NCBI RefSeq assembly: GCF_030268885.1
Contig: NZ_BSSA01000003.1
Span: 248,001 to 312,000, forward strand
Direction: 5' to 3'
Length of the DNA: 64,000 nt
Origin: Kitasatospora phosalacinea
GTDB taxonomy: Bacteria; Actinomycetota; Actinomycetes; Streptomycetales; Streptomycetaceae
Shown here: positions 39,645 through 47,884 of the stretch, piece after piece
Layout: every line of letters starts with the position of its first letter
Numbering within the stretch: position 1 is the stretch's first letter
The notes under the pieces: generated by a model
What the model was told of the DNA's origin: nothing
The model's input: the letters and a program-made list of their open reading frames with translations, nothing else
Databases searched by the model: none
Position numbers and translations under genes: made by a program

Positions 39645-39980
39645 ATGCGCATCACCGGCGACCACACCGCACTGGCCGTCGAAGGGCGGCTCGACGTGCG
39701 CAGCGCCGCCGACGCCAGGGCGCTGCTGCACGCCGCCGTCGACGGCGGCGAGGGCGACCTCGTCCTCGACCTCGGACGCCTGGAGTTCTGGGACGCCACC
39801 GGCCTCGGCGTGATCATGGGCACCCACCGGCGGGCCGGGCGGGCCGGGCGGCGCCTGGTGCTCCGCGACGTGCCCGTGCAACTGCAGCGGCTGCTGGTCG
39901 CGACCAGGCTGCACCGGATCCTCGCGGTCGAGGGCGCGGTGCAGGACCCCTGCGGGACGACGCTCCCCGCGCTGGGCTAG
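39645..39980 (+). CDS. STAS-domain protein (anti-sigma factor antagonist family)
   Basis: The protein has 111 residues and is a single STAS domain. Such proteins bind anti-sigma kinases and are switched by phosphorylation. The core reads LDLGRLEFWDATGLGVIMG; where SpoIIAA has D-S-S with the second Ser phosphorylated, this protein has D-A-T, so Thr is the candidate phosphosite. GAGGAGGA precedes the ATG. No anti-sigma kinase or sigma factor gene is adjacent. It precedes the large NTPase-like gene by 180 nt. Confidence 0.9.
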   Translation: MRITGDHTALAVEGRLDVRSAADARALLHAAVDGGEGDLVLDLGRLEFWDATGLGVIMGTHRRAGRAGRRLVLRDVPVQLQRLLVATRLHRILAVEGAVQDPCGTTLPALG

Positions 39981-40160
39981 TCCCCGCGGCTTCCCGCGGT
40001 TCCCCCCGCGCACCCCGCCGGTGCGCCGTCGCAGGTCGGCCCGGGCGCCGGGAGTTCGTGTGCGGAGCGGCTGGGCGCCGGAGGCACCCCTGTGTGGTGA
40101 CCGGGCGCGGACGTGTGGGAAAGTCTCCGCTCAGGTGTCCGAGTGGCGGGGAGCAGTGAC

Positions 40161-42632
40161 GTGGGTCAGCCGAGCGGCGATTTCCGGGGGGACGGGGTGC
40201 GCCCGCGGAGCGGGGAACTGGTCAGCGGCGAGCGGCTGGTGGTGGTCGGCGGGCCGGAGGGCTCGGAGGCCCGGCACTGCCCGGACGAGTGGATGCCGCA
40301 GCCCCGCCGGATCCGCGGACTGGTGCAGGCCCGCCCGGAACTGGGCCCCAGCCCGGCCGTCGGCCCGCTCGCGCTCGGCGCCGGACCGGGCGACCTGCGG
40401 CTGCTGGACCGGGAGGGCGACATCGCGGCCCTGCTGGAGCAGCTCCGGGCCGGCCGCTCCGTCCAACTGGTCGGACAGGCCGGATCGGGCCGCTCCGCCC
40501 TGCTCGCCGCCGTCGCCGAAGCGGCCGGGGAGCTCGCCCCCGACGGCGTGGTGCGGCTGAGCGGCTACCGCCGGACCGTCACCGACCTGCTGCAGGACCT
40601 GTTCGCCGCCACCCACCAGGCCCCCGACTTCCGCCCCGACCGGGAACAGCTCGCCGAACTGCTGGCCGGCGTCGCCGCGGTCGTGGTGATCGACGACGTC
40701 GAACCGTACGGCGAGGAACTGGAGGAACTGCTCGCCCTCGCCCCCGAGTGCGCCTTCCTGATCGCCGCCGTCCCCGGCAGCCCGCCCCCCGCCCCCGGCT
40801 CCCGGCTGCGCGACCACCTGGTCGCGGGCCTGTCCCGCCCCGCCTCCCTGACCCTCGCGGCCCGGCTCGCGGGCCGTCCGCTCGACGAGGTCGAACGGGC
40901 CTGGGCGGTCGACCTCTGGTTCGAGTCCGAGGGCCTGCCGCTGCGCTTCGTCCGGGCCGCCGCGCTGCTGCGCCAGCGCGACGTCACGGTGGACGCCCTG
41001 GTCGCCGCCCAGGAGGACCGGCGGAGCCTGTTCGGCTCCGTCCAGGAGTACGAACTCCCCCGGGACCCGGCCGAGTTGGAGCGGGAACTGCGCCAGCAGG
41101 TGCCGCTGCCCTCGGTGGGGGAGAGCGCCGCACCGGCCCGCCGCCTGGTCCAGGGGCTGAGCGAGTCCGCCCGGCTGGTGCTGCGGCTCGCCCTCGCCCT
41201 CGGCGGGGAGTGCCCGACCGCCCCGCACCTGCCCGCGCTGCTCGACGTCGGCCTCGGCGAGAGCGCCCTGCAGGAACTCGTCGAAGCCGGGCTCGCGGTC
41301 TCCGTCGGCGGCCACCACCGCCTCACCGAGGGCGTCCTCGACGCCCTGCTGCCCGAGGTCGAGGACGACAGCAACGGCCTGCCCGCCCCGTTCGCCCCCG
41401 GCGGGATCGCGTACGGCGCCGCCGAACACCTCGCCTGGTGGGTCGGACACGCCTCCGTCTCCACCCGGCAGGTCGCCGCCGAAGCCGAGGTCATCCTCGC
41501 CGTGCTGCTCGCCGAACGGAACGCCGACCGCCCCGCCGAGGTGCTCCGCCTCGCCCGGGCCGCCGCCCCCGCGCTCGCGCTGTCGCTGCGCTGGGGCGCC
41601 TGGGAGCGCGTCCTGCAACTCGGCCTGGAAGCCGCCAGGATGCTCGGCGCCAACGCCGAACAGGGCTGGTTCCACCACGAGTTGGGCGTGCACGCGCTCT
41701 GCACGGGCGACAGCCGGCGGGCCGTCGCCGAACTGGAGGCCGCGCTCGCGCTGCGCGCCGCCGCGGGCGAGCAGCGCGGCGTCGCCGGGGCCCGCCGGAT
41801 GCTCGACCTGATCCGGATCGAGGAGACCGCCGCCCTGACCGCGGGCACCGACACCGCGCCCGCCCGCCGCCGCCGCTCCATCCGGGCCATCGCCCAGGTC
41901 GTCCCCGGCCGCCTGCGCAAGCGGGCCCCGCGCGGCGCCCGCAAGACCGTGCTGCTGGCCGGGGCGGCGGTGATGGCGCTGGGTGCGCTCGGCACCGCGA
42001 TCGGCGTCGCCGCCACCGGCGACGACCACCCGGGCGGCGACCGCACCGGCAACTCCGCCGACGACCGCCCCCCGCTCGACCCCAGTCCCGCCCCCCGCAG
42101 CAGCTCGCCCACCCCCGCCCCCTCCAGCGGCAGCCCCACGGCCACGGACAGCCCGACCGCGAGCGGCAGCCCCAGCCCCAGCGCCTCCACCACGAGCAGC
42201 CCCTCCGCCACCCACAAGCCCAGCGGCTCCCCGTCCCCGAGCGCAACCACGACGAAGCCGGGCACCGGCACCACGGGCGGCAGCACGGGAGGCACGACCG
42301 GCGGCAGCACCGGAACCGGTGGCACGACCAGCGGCGGCACCACGGGCGGCAGCACGGGAGGCACGACCGGCGGCAGCACCGGAACCGGCGGCACGACCAC
42401 CGGCGGCAGCACGGGAGGCACGACCGGCGGCAGCACCGGAACCGGCGGCACGACCACCGGCGGCACCACGGGCGGCAGCACGGGAGGCACGACCGGCGGC
42501 AGCACCGGAACCGGCGGCACGACCACCGGCGGCACCACCGGCGGCAGCACGGGAGGCACGACCACCGGAGGGGCCACGGGCGGGGCGACCGGCGGCACGA
42601 CGACGGGCGGCGCCACCGGCGGTACTCCCTGA
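40161..42632 (+). CDS. Membrane-anchored STAND/AAA-like NTPase with Gly-Thr-Ser repeat tail
   Basis: The protein has 823 residues. The N-terminal 90 residues are unrecognised. A P-loop-like domain follows: GQAGSGRS (residues 105-112) has Arg in place of the invariant Walker A Lys, and AVVVIDDV resembles Walker B. A helical region with TPR-like segments (about 460-560) is followed by a basic patch, one membrane helix (about 596-618) and an outer tail. The tail is Pro/Ser/Thr-rich, then made of Gly-Thr-Ser repeats. By the positive-inside rule the NTPase domain is cytoplasmic and the tail outside. GTG 40161 lies 8 nt from GGGGAG; a GTG at 40113 is the alternative. Confidence 0.8.
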   Translation: MGQPSGDFRGDGVRPRSGELVSGERLVVVGGPEGSEARHCPDEWMPQPRRIRGLVQARPELGPSPAVGPLALGAGPGDLRLLDREGDIAALLEQLRAGRSVQLVGQAGSGRSALLAAVAEAAGELAPDGVVRLSGYRRTVTDLLQDLFAATHQAPDFRPDREQLAELLAGVAAVVVIDDVEPYGEELEELLALAPECAFLIAAVPGSPPPAPGSRLRDHLVAGLSRPASLTLAARLAGRPLDEVERAWAVDLWFESEGLPLRFVRAAALLRQRDVTVDALVAAQEDRRSLFGSVQEYELPRDPAELERELRQQVPLPSVGESAAPARRLVQGLSESARLVLRLALALGGECPTAPHLPALLDVGLGESALQELVEAGLAVSVGGHHRLTEGVLDALLPEVEDDSNGLPAPFAPGGIAYGAAEHLAWWVGHASVSTRQVAAEAEVILAVLLAERNADRPAEVLRLARAAAPALALSLRWGAWERVLQLGLEAARMLGANAEQGWFHHELGVHALCTGDSRRAVAELEAALALRAAAGEQRGVAGARRMLDLIRIEETAALTAGTDTAPARRRRSIRAIAQVVPGRLRKRAPRGARKTVLLAGAAVMALGALGTAIGVAATGDDHPGGDRTGNSADDRPPLDPSPAPRSSSPTPAPSSGSPTATDSPTASGSPSPSASTTSSPSATHKPSGSPSPSATTTKPGTGTTGGSTGGTTGGSTGTGGTTSGGTTGGSTGGTTGGSTGTGGTTTGGSTGGTTGGSTGTGGTTTGGTTGGSTGGTTGGSTGTGGTTTGGTTGGSTGGTTTGGATGGATGGTTTGGATGGTP
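42253..42629 (+). repeat. In-frame GC-rich repeats encoding the Gly-Thr-Ser tail
   Basis: The marker GGAACCGG recurs at 42312, 42381, 42438 and 42507, giving spacings of 69, 57 and 69 bp. All are multiples of three, and the longer units carry one extra 12-bp block. The units are nearly identical, pointing to recent expansion. Confidence 0.9.
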
Positions 42633-42719
42633 CGGGGCGTCACCGCAGGGGCTGTTCCGGGGCGGCGTCGTCCCGGGCGAGGGCGTGCGCGCACTCCGCC
42701 CGGGCCGGGGCGGTGGCGG

Positions 42720-43382
42720 TCACGGCGGGTCCTCCGCGGGGCCGCCGTCGAGCCAGCCCGCGTCCAGGGCGAGCGCCGAGTCGTGGACCACGTACTCGCG
42801 TTCGGCCTTCAGGGGCGGGAAGCCGGCGGTGGTGAGGGTGGTGGCGAGGCGGGTCAGGCGGGCGGTGGCGGTGGTGAGACCGACGCGGTGGCAGCGCTGG
42901 GTGACGAAGTAGTGGCGGTGGCCGCCGGGCTCGGTGCGGCGGGCGTTCCAGGAGACGTGGGCGTGGTGGCCGCGGGCGGCGCGGGCCAAGGCCTCGCGCG
43001 GGGTGCCGGGGGACAGCCGGACCTTCACGTGGTGCTCGAAGTAGTGGGCGGGGTCGGCGCGTTCGGCCTCGGCGTCGGTGCGCGGGACGCCCGGCGTCCA
43101 GGGGGCCGCCTCGATCTTGACCCGGACGGGGGTGAACCCGGCGCCGCGCAGCCGGGCGCTCTCGGCGGCGGCCCGGCGGTGCTGCGCGGCCAGCGTGCCC
43201 TCGGCGCGCCAGGAGAGCATCGGCTGCGAGGGGTGTCGTCCGCGGGCCAGCAGGATGTGGGTGAACTCCAGGCCGTGCGCGGCCGCCCAGGCGGCCAGCG
43301 CGTCGGCCTCGGCCGGGGCCAGCGTCAGGTGGGTCTCGTACGGGCCGGACCACGGGGCCCCGGCGGTGCTGCGATCGGGCAT
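42720..43382 (-). CDS. Conserved protein of unknown function (220 aa)
   Basis: I do not recognise a named family. The product is soluble, with blocks such as YETHLTLAP, EFTHILLARG, VKIEAAPW, YFEHHVKVRL and EREYVVHDSALALDAGWL. The many conserved-looking His residues in short strands suggest a metal- or phosphate-binding enzyme, but this is a guess. The ATG at 43380-43382 was chosen; longer upstream frames run through the 19-bp repeats and nucS and are not protein-like. It follows nucS on the same strand. Confidence 0.7.
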   Translation of the reverse strand: MPDRSTAGAPWSGPYETHLTLAPAEADALAAWAAAHGLEFTHILLARGRHPSQPMLSWRAEGTLAAQHRRAAAESARLRGAGFTPVRVKIEAAPWTPGVPRTDAEAERADPAHYFEHHVKVRLSPGTPREALARAARGHHAHVSWNARRTEPGGHRHYFVTQRCHRVGLTTATARLTRLATTLTTAGFPPLKAEREYVVHDSALALDAGWLDGGPAEDPP

Positions 43383-43414
43383 GCCGGGATTGTGGCAGCC
43401 CGCGCCGACGGCGC

Positions 43415-43509
43415 CCCCGGGCCGGGCGGGCAGCCCCGGGCCGGGCGGGCAGCCCCGGGTCGGGCGGGCAGCCCCGGGTCGGGCGGGCAGCTCCGGGTCG
43501 GGCGGGCAG
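43415..43509. repeat. Five tandem 19-bp repeats between nucS and the 220-aa gene
   Basis: Five contiguous copies of CCCCGGGYCGGGCGGGCAG begin at 43415, 43434, 43453, 43472 and 43491. Differences are a C/T at the eighth base and one C/T in the last copy. The array ends 3 nt from the nucS stop codon. There are no spacers, so it is not CRISPR. Confidence 0.95.
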
Positions 43510-43512
43510 CTC

Positions 43513-44172
43513 CTAGAAGAGCTTGAGCTTGTCGTCGTCGATGCCGCGCAGCTCGTCGTAGTCGAGGACGACGCAGCCGATGCCGCGGTCGGTGGCCAGC
43601 ACGCGGGCCTGGGGCTTGATCTCCTGGGCGGCGAAGACGCCCCTGACCGGGGCCAGCAGCGGGTCGCGGTTGAGGAGTTCGAGGTAGCGGGTGAGCTGCT
43701 CGACGCCGTCGATCTCGCCGCGGCGCTTGATCTCCACGGCGACGGTGGTGCCGTCGGAGTCGCGGCACAGGATGTCGACCGGGCCGATCGGGGTGGGGTA
43801 CTCACGGCGGATCAGCTGCCAGCCGGAGCCGAGCACCTCCATCCGGTCGGCCAGCAGCTCCTGCAGGTGGGCCTCCACGCCGTCCTTGATCAGGCCGGGG
43901 TCGACGCCCAGTTCGTGCGAGGAGTCGTGGTGGACGTCCTCCAGGGTGATGATCAGCTTCTCGCCGGCCTTGTTGGTGACCGTCCACACCCCGTCGGCCT
44001 CCTTGAGGGAGCACGGCGGCGACATCCAGTTCAGCGGCTTGTAGGCCCGGTCGTCGGCGTGGATGCTGACGCTCCCGTCGGCCTTCACGATCACCAGGCG
44101 CACGGCGGAGGGCAGATGTGCAGCGAGGCGGCCCGCGTAGTCCACGGTGCACTTGGCGATGACAAGACGCAT
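43513..44172 (-). CDS. nucS: Mismatch-specific endonuclease NucS/EndoMS
   Basis: The protein has 219 residues. NucS cuts both strands at G-T, G-G and T-T mismatches and replaces MutS/MutL in actinobacteria. The N-terminal domain (about residues 1-105) is followed by a RecB-like nuclease core: GPVDILCRD carries the metal-binding Asp and [21 protein letters not shown] the E-x-K and following catalytic helix. The C-terminal residues DDDKLKLF include a candidate beta-clamp contact. The ATG at 44170-44172 has no ribosome-binding site but a -10 box 7 nt upstream. Confidence 0.96.
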   Translation of the reverse strand: MRLVIAKCTVDYAGRLAAHLPSAVRLVIVKADGSVSIHADDRAYKPLNWMSPPCSLKEADGVWTVTNKAGEKLIITLEDVHHDSSHELGVDPGLIKDGVEAHLQELLADRMEVLGSGWQLIRREYPTPIGPVDILCRDSDGTTVAVEIKRRGEIDGVEQLTRYLELLNRDPLLAPVRGVFAAQEIKPQARVLATDRGIGCVVLDYDELRGIDDDKLKLF

Positions 44173-44179
44173 GGGGACA

Positions 44180-44185
44180 AGCCTA
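44180..44185 (-). promoter_or_regulatory. -10 box (TAGGCT) of nucS, probably leaderless
   Basis: On the minus strand TAGGCT is followed by 7 nt and the nucS ATG. Confidence 0.55.
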
Positions 44186-44726
44186 AGGCCCGCGGGGAGT
44201 GCCCCGGTCCGCGTTCGATTCCGCGGGCCGGAGCGGCCCGCTCCGCTCCGGTGGGGCCGAAGCGGCGCAATCCCGAGACAGCCGGTCCGGGCGGACGGGA
44301 ACCGGGAGCCGTTTGAAGCGAGTGCGCGCACGGCAGGTGTGGGCCGGGCGGGAGGGGCGAAGCATGGTGACCGCACGGGCACGCGCCGTGAGGGGTGCCT
44401 GCTCACTGAGGGGGGTTGGGACACGTCGGATTCCGGCCAATCTCGTCCAGGAAGGGGCGTTCCGGGCGGCAATCCGTCGATTCACCAACCCGGGCGGAGG
44501 GGGGCCTGCCAGGCTGGTCTGACCCCCGGCCCGAACCCCGTCGCGCGGCGTCCACCGGTGCGTCACACCCGCACCGTTCGAACGGCACGCGTGGTTCACC
44601 GCACGTCCGTCCACCCTCCCCGGCGCACCGCGCCCCGGCACCGCCCTCACCACCCCAGCACCCGCCCAGCACACCGGCACCACCGCCCCGGCGACCACGT
44701 CGGAGCGGACCGCGAGAGGAGAACCC
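44186..44726. other. Gene-free region between divergent nucS and the 130-aa gene
   Basis: About 540 bp without a convincing gene; an open frame at 44199-44522 has no ribosome-binding site and an Arg/Gly-rich product. A 12-bp palindrome CCGTTCGAACGG lies at 44574-44585. The region should hold the promoter of the 130-residue gene, but I cannot place it. Confidence 0.5.
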
Positions 44727-45119
44727 ATGTCGCTCGACGTCTCACCGGCCCTGTTGGAGAAGGCCGAACGAGGCGAGGTCGACGAGCGGGAGTTCGTCGA
44801 CTGTGTCCGCACCTCGCTGCCCTACGCCTGGGACATGATCAGCTCGCTGGTCGCCCAGCTCAAGGTCGACGGAACCGACTTCGCCGACAACGACGTGCCC
44901 CCGCCGAGCGAGCAGGAGCGCGGCCAACTGCTCCGCGCGCTGGCCAGCGACGCGATCCGGGGCGCCCTGCAGCGGCACTTCGGCGTGCAGTTGGCCTTCC
45001 AGAACTGCCACCGGGTCGCGGTCTTCGCCCCCGGCCCCGACACCGAGGCGCGGCTCGCCCGCTTCACCTCGATCCGGGGCCAGCTGCTCAACCAGTCGCC
45101 GGAGCTGCGCGACTGCTGA
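44727..45119 (+). CDS. SCO5389-family protein
   Basis: The protein has 130 residues and matches the small streptomycete family named after SCO5389, which lies next to nucS in this genus. It is acidic and helical, with PYAWDMISSLVAQL and a central Arg-rich segment. No enzymatic motif is visible. GAGAGGAG precedes the ATG. Conservation beside nucS hints at a link to DNA repair, which is inference only. Confidence 0.85.
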   Translation: MSLDVSPALLEKAERGEVDEREFVDCVRTSLPYAWDMISSLVAQLKVDGTDFADNDVPPPSEQERGQLLRALASDAIRGALQRHFGVQLAFQNCHRVAVFAPGPDTEARLARFTSIRGQLLNQSPELRDC

Positions 45120-45179
45120 CGGGGCGTCGCCGCGCCGCGCCACCGCTGACGGGCCGCCAGCACCCCTGCGGGCGCCGAA

Positions 45180-45220
45180 CGCGGGCCACCCCGGGTCCCA
45201 GCATCCCGGGGCGGCCCGCG
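45180..45220. terminator. Bidirectional terminator between convergent genes
   Basis: CGCGGGCC and CCCCGGG on the left pair with CCCGGGG and GGCCCGCG on the right, with one mismatch between the blocks. It serves the 130-residue gene and the convergent LLM oxidoreductase. Confidence 0.7.
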
Positions 45221-45244
45221 GCCGCGCGCGGGCCCCCACGGCGC

Positions 45245-46474
45245 TCAGGACAGCTGCGGCAGCACCTCCGCGCCCAGCCGGGCCAGGTTGTGCAGCGTCG
45301 CCGCGGTGTCGCCCGAGCCCTCCGCGAGCAGCGCGAAGCGCCGGATGCCGGTGCGCTCCGCGGTCGCCAGCAGCCGGTCCGCGCACTGCCGGGGCGTGCC
45401 GACCGCGTGCAGGTCGCACAGCAGCTCGGTGTACGCCCGCGGGTCGCGCATGGTGCGCTCCCGGCCGTCCACGGTGCGGTGCGCGCCCAGGCCGTGCGCG
45501 AAGAAGTCCGGCATCGCCCGCAGCAGGCTGGCCCGGGCCGCCCCCGCCCGGTCGTCCACCTGTGCGACGCCCGCCGCGACGTGCTCCCGCTCCACCCGGG
45601 CCAGTTGCTCCTCGCCGCGCCCCGCCGCCCGCCAGGCCGCCCGGTACGCCGCCAGCATCTCCCGCTTGTCCTCGTCGCCCGAGTGCATGCCCAGCAGCAT
45701 CGGCAGGCCCCGCTCCGCGGCCGTCCGCACCCCGCCCGGCGAGGTGCAGGCCACCACTACCGGCGGGCCGGACCGGGCCGGGGCCGCCCCGTCCTGGCGC
45801 TGGCGCGGGATCACCGTCCCCTCCAGGCCCAGCCAGCCCGCCAGCTCCCCCCGCCGTCCCGGCTCCGCCGCCCGCGGCACCACCGCGACCTCCGGGAAGG
45901 CGAACTGCGGCCCCGCCGCCCCCACCCGGGCCCCGCGCAGCCAGCGCAGCAGCAGGTCGAGGCGCTCCGGGAAGCCCTGCTCGTACGCCTCCAGGCCGCC
46001 GCCGAACACCGCCAGGTCGATCCACGGCCCGCCGCGCCCCACCCCCAGCGTGAACCGGCCGCCCGAGGTCAGGTGCAGCAGCGCCGCCTGCTCGCCCAGC
46101 GCCACCGGGTGACGGGTGCTCAGCACGCTCACCGCCGTGCCCACCCCGATCCGCCGGGTGCGGCCCAGCAGCAGCGCGGCCAGCGTCGCCGCGTCCGGGC
46201 AGACCCCGTACGGGACGAAGTGGTGCTCGGCCAGCCAGACCGCGTCCAGGCCCGCCCGCTCGGCGGCCACCGCGGCCGAGACCGTCCGCTCCAGCGCCTC
46301 GCCGTGGCCCTGGCCGGGGAACTGCGCCGACAGCAGGAAGGCGCCGACCCGGATCGCGTCCGTGCCGGTGCCCGGTGACTGCTCGGCGGCGGGCTGCGCC
46401 GCGGGCACCACCCCGGTGCGGGCCGTCCGCGGGGAGGCGGAGCGGGCGTCGGGCCGGGCGGTGGTCTTCGTCAT
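45245..46474 (-). CDS. LLM-class flavin-dependent oxidoreductase
   Basis: The protein has 409 residues. It is a luciferase-like TIM barrel using FMN or F420. Typical segments are GLDAVWLAEHHF, RRIGVGTAVSVLSTRHPVAL and FTLGVGRGG. The first 40 residues are Ala/Thr/Pro-rich and probably disordered. GGAGG lies just upstream of the ATG on the minus strand. The substrate is unknown; the HHF signature and barrel layout resemble alkanal-monooxygenase-like members. Confidence 0.9.
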   Translation of the reverse strand: MTKTTARPDARSASPRTARTGVVPAAQPAAEQSPGTGTDAIRVGAFLLSAQFPGQGHGEALERTVSAAVAAERAGLDAVWLAEHHFVPYGVCPDAATLAALLLGRTRRIGVGTAVSVLSTRHPVALGEQAALLHLTSGGRFTLGVGRGGPWIDLAVFGGGLEAYEQGFPERLDLLLRWLRGARVGAAGPQFAFPEVAVVPRAAEPGRRGELAGWLGLEGTVIPRQRQDGAAPARSGPPVVVACTSPGGVRTAAERGLPMLLGMHSGDEDKREMLAAYRAAWRAAGRGEEQLARVEREHVAAGVAQVDDRAGAARASLLRAMPDFFAHGLGAHRTVDGRERTMRDPRAYTELLCDLHAVGTPRQCADRLLATAERTGIRRFALLAEGSGDTAATLHNLARLGAEVLPQLS

Positions 46475-46789
46475 CGGGTGCCTCCATCGGTGCCGCGCAG
46501 GGTCGCGGGCCCCGCCGTGTCACCACGTGAGTAACCCATGTCATGTGCCAATGGCACGCCGAATCCCCGATTTCCCCGGGAGAAGGGTGGATTACCCCCG
46601 AAACCCCGGCGGCCGGCCGGTCCGCCGTGCTATTGGGGCCCGCGGGGGCGGTGGGGCGCCGGTGGCTTCCGGTGCTCCCGGCGCCCGCACCCGGTACAAC
46701 GCGCCGGGCAACGGTCCGGTCACCGGCTGGGAGCGGCGGCCCGGCGGCCCGTACCCTGGGAGGACAGCGCGCCGACGGAGAGGAACCCC
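46475..46789. promoter_or_regulatory. Divergent intergenic region
   Basis: Within 315 bp, a 13-bp palindrome GTGCCAATGGCAC (46545-46557) lies upstream of the oxidoreductase and may be an operator. TACCCT (46752-46757) is a likely -10 for the plus-strand gene at 46790. Confidence 0.45.
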
Positions 46790-47101
46790 GTGTCACCCCG
46801 CCGCAACCGGATCGACAAGCCCGACGGCCGCGGCAGCGGCGCACCGATGGGGAGTTCGCTGCGCCGGGTCGAGGAGTACCGGGGCGAGGAGTGGGTGGTG
46901 CAGACCGTGGCCGGGACGGCCGGGCGGTACTACCGGTGCCCCGGCTGCGACCAGGAGATCCCGCCCGGCGTCGGCCACGTGGTGGCCTGGCCCGACCACG
47001 GCGGCGTGGACGACCGGCGGCACTGGCACCGGGCCTGCTGGGGCGCGCGGGAGCGCCGCGGCTCCAACGTCCAGCGGGGCCGCGGCGCTCCGAAGTACTG
47101 A
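46790..47101 (+). CDS. Small protein with a putative zinc site
   Basis: The protein has 103 residues. It is basic at both ends. CPGC, then H-x-V-A-W-P-D-H and HWHRAC form a CxxC...H...HxxxC pattern that could hold one zinc ion. Similar short streptomycete proteins have been labelled ATP/GTP-binding without support visible here. The start is GTG 46790, with GGAGAGGA upstream. Confidence 0.75.
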   Translation: MSPRRNRIDKPDGRGSGAPMGSSLRRVEEYRGEEWVVQTVAGTAGRYYRCPGCDQEIPPGVGHVVAWPDHGGVDDRRHWHRACWGARERRGSNVQRGRGAPKY

Positions 47102-47115
47102 CGGCTGACGGCGCC

Positions 47116-47883
47116 TCAGGCGTCGCGCCTCTTCAGGACGAGGTAGCCCCCGAGCAGGGCCGCGGCCGTCCACGCCGCGCAGATCAGCAGGCCGGTCCAG
47201 GGGCCGTACGGCAGGTCGTCGGTCGGGACGACCTGGGTGATGGCGCCGCCCGTCTGGTCCGGGAAGTACTTGATCCAGTCCTTCACCACGGGGACGAGGG
47301 TCAGGATCGGCGAGATCAGCAGGATGAACGGCACCAGGATCGCCAGCGCCAGGATCTGGTGCCGCACCATCACCGTGACGCCGGCCGAGAGCAGGCACAG
47401 CAGGGTCAGGTAGAGCGCGGTGCCGACCACCGCGCGCAGCACGTTCTCCGCGCCCAGCGAGGTCGACAGCCCGCCGCCGAGCGCGGCCTGCCCGACGAAG
47501 AAGGCGACGAACACCGTCACCAGCGAGGCGGCCAGGGCCAGCGCGCCCAGCACGGCGGTCTTCGCCGCCAGCAGGGTGCCGCGCTGCGGGACGGCCGCCA
47601 GCGAGACCCGGATCATGCCGCTGCTGTACTCGTTGCCGACGGCCAGCACGCCGAACACCACGATGGCGAGCCGGCCGAAGCCGACGCCGATGAACGAGAT
47701 GGCGGTGGCGTCGAACGGCCTGCCGCCCTCGGTGAAGTCCGTGGGGTTGTTCCGGGCGACCAGGCTGATCGCCAGGCCGAGGGCGACGGTGATCAGGAAG
47801 ACCGAGACCAGCGACCAGACGGTGGACCGGACGCTGCGGATCTTGGTCCACTCGGACTGCGCGACGGCGGGGAACACGGCCAT
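47116..47883 (-). CDS. ABC-2-type transporter permease
   Basis: The protein has 255 residues with six hydrophobic segments and the ABC-2 fold (N-terminal SEWTKIRSVRSTVWSL, typical of streptomycete exporters). It starts 1 nt after the stop of the ATPase gene, so the two form one transporter. The substrate is unknown; an antibiotic or lipid exporter is likely from family knowledge. Confidence 0.92.
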   Translation of the reverse strand: MAVFPAVAQSEWTKIRSVRSTVWSLVSVFLITVALGLAISLVARNNPTDFTEGGRPFDATAISFIGVGFGRLAIVVFGVLAVGNEYSSGMIRVSLAAVPQRGTLLAAKTAVLGALALAASLVTVFVAFFVGQAALGGGLSTSLGAENVLRAVVGTALYLTLLCLLSAGVTVMVRHQILALAILVPFILLISPILTLVPVVKDWIKYFPDQTGGAITQVVPTDDLPYGPWTGLLICAAWTAAALLGGYLVLKRRDA

Positions 47884-47884
47884 C

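Noticed and set aside
43415..43509. CRISPR array
   Set aside because: The 19-bp units are contiguous with no spacers, and there are no cas genes nearby.
44200..44225. A T-loop-like GTTCGATTCC that might mark a second tRNA
   Set aside because: The flanking bases do not form a T stem, and no acceptor or anticodon arm can be drawn around it.
44199..44522. A 107-residue gene between nucS and the SCO5389-family gene
   Set aside because: No ribosome-binding site, Arg/Gly-rich product, and weak third-position bias.
44574..44585. Palindrome CCGTTCGAACGG as an SOS (LexA) box for nucS
   Set aside because: The actinobacterial LexA site is TCGAAC-N4-GTTCGA; here the half-sites are fused without the spacer, and it lies 400 bp from the nucS start.
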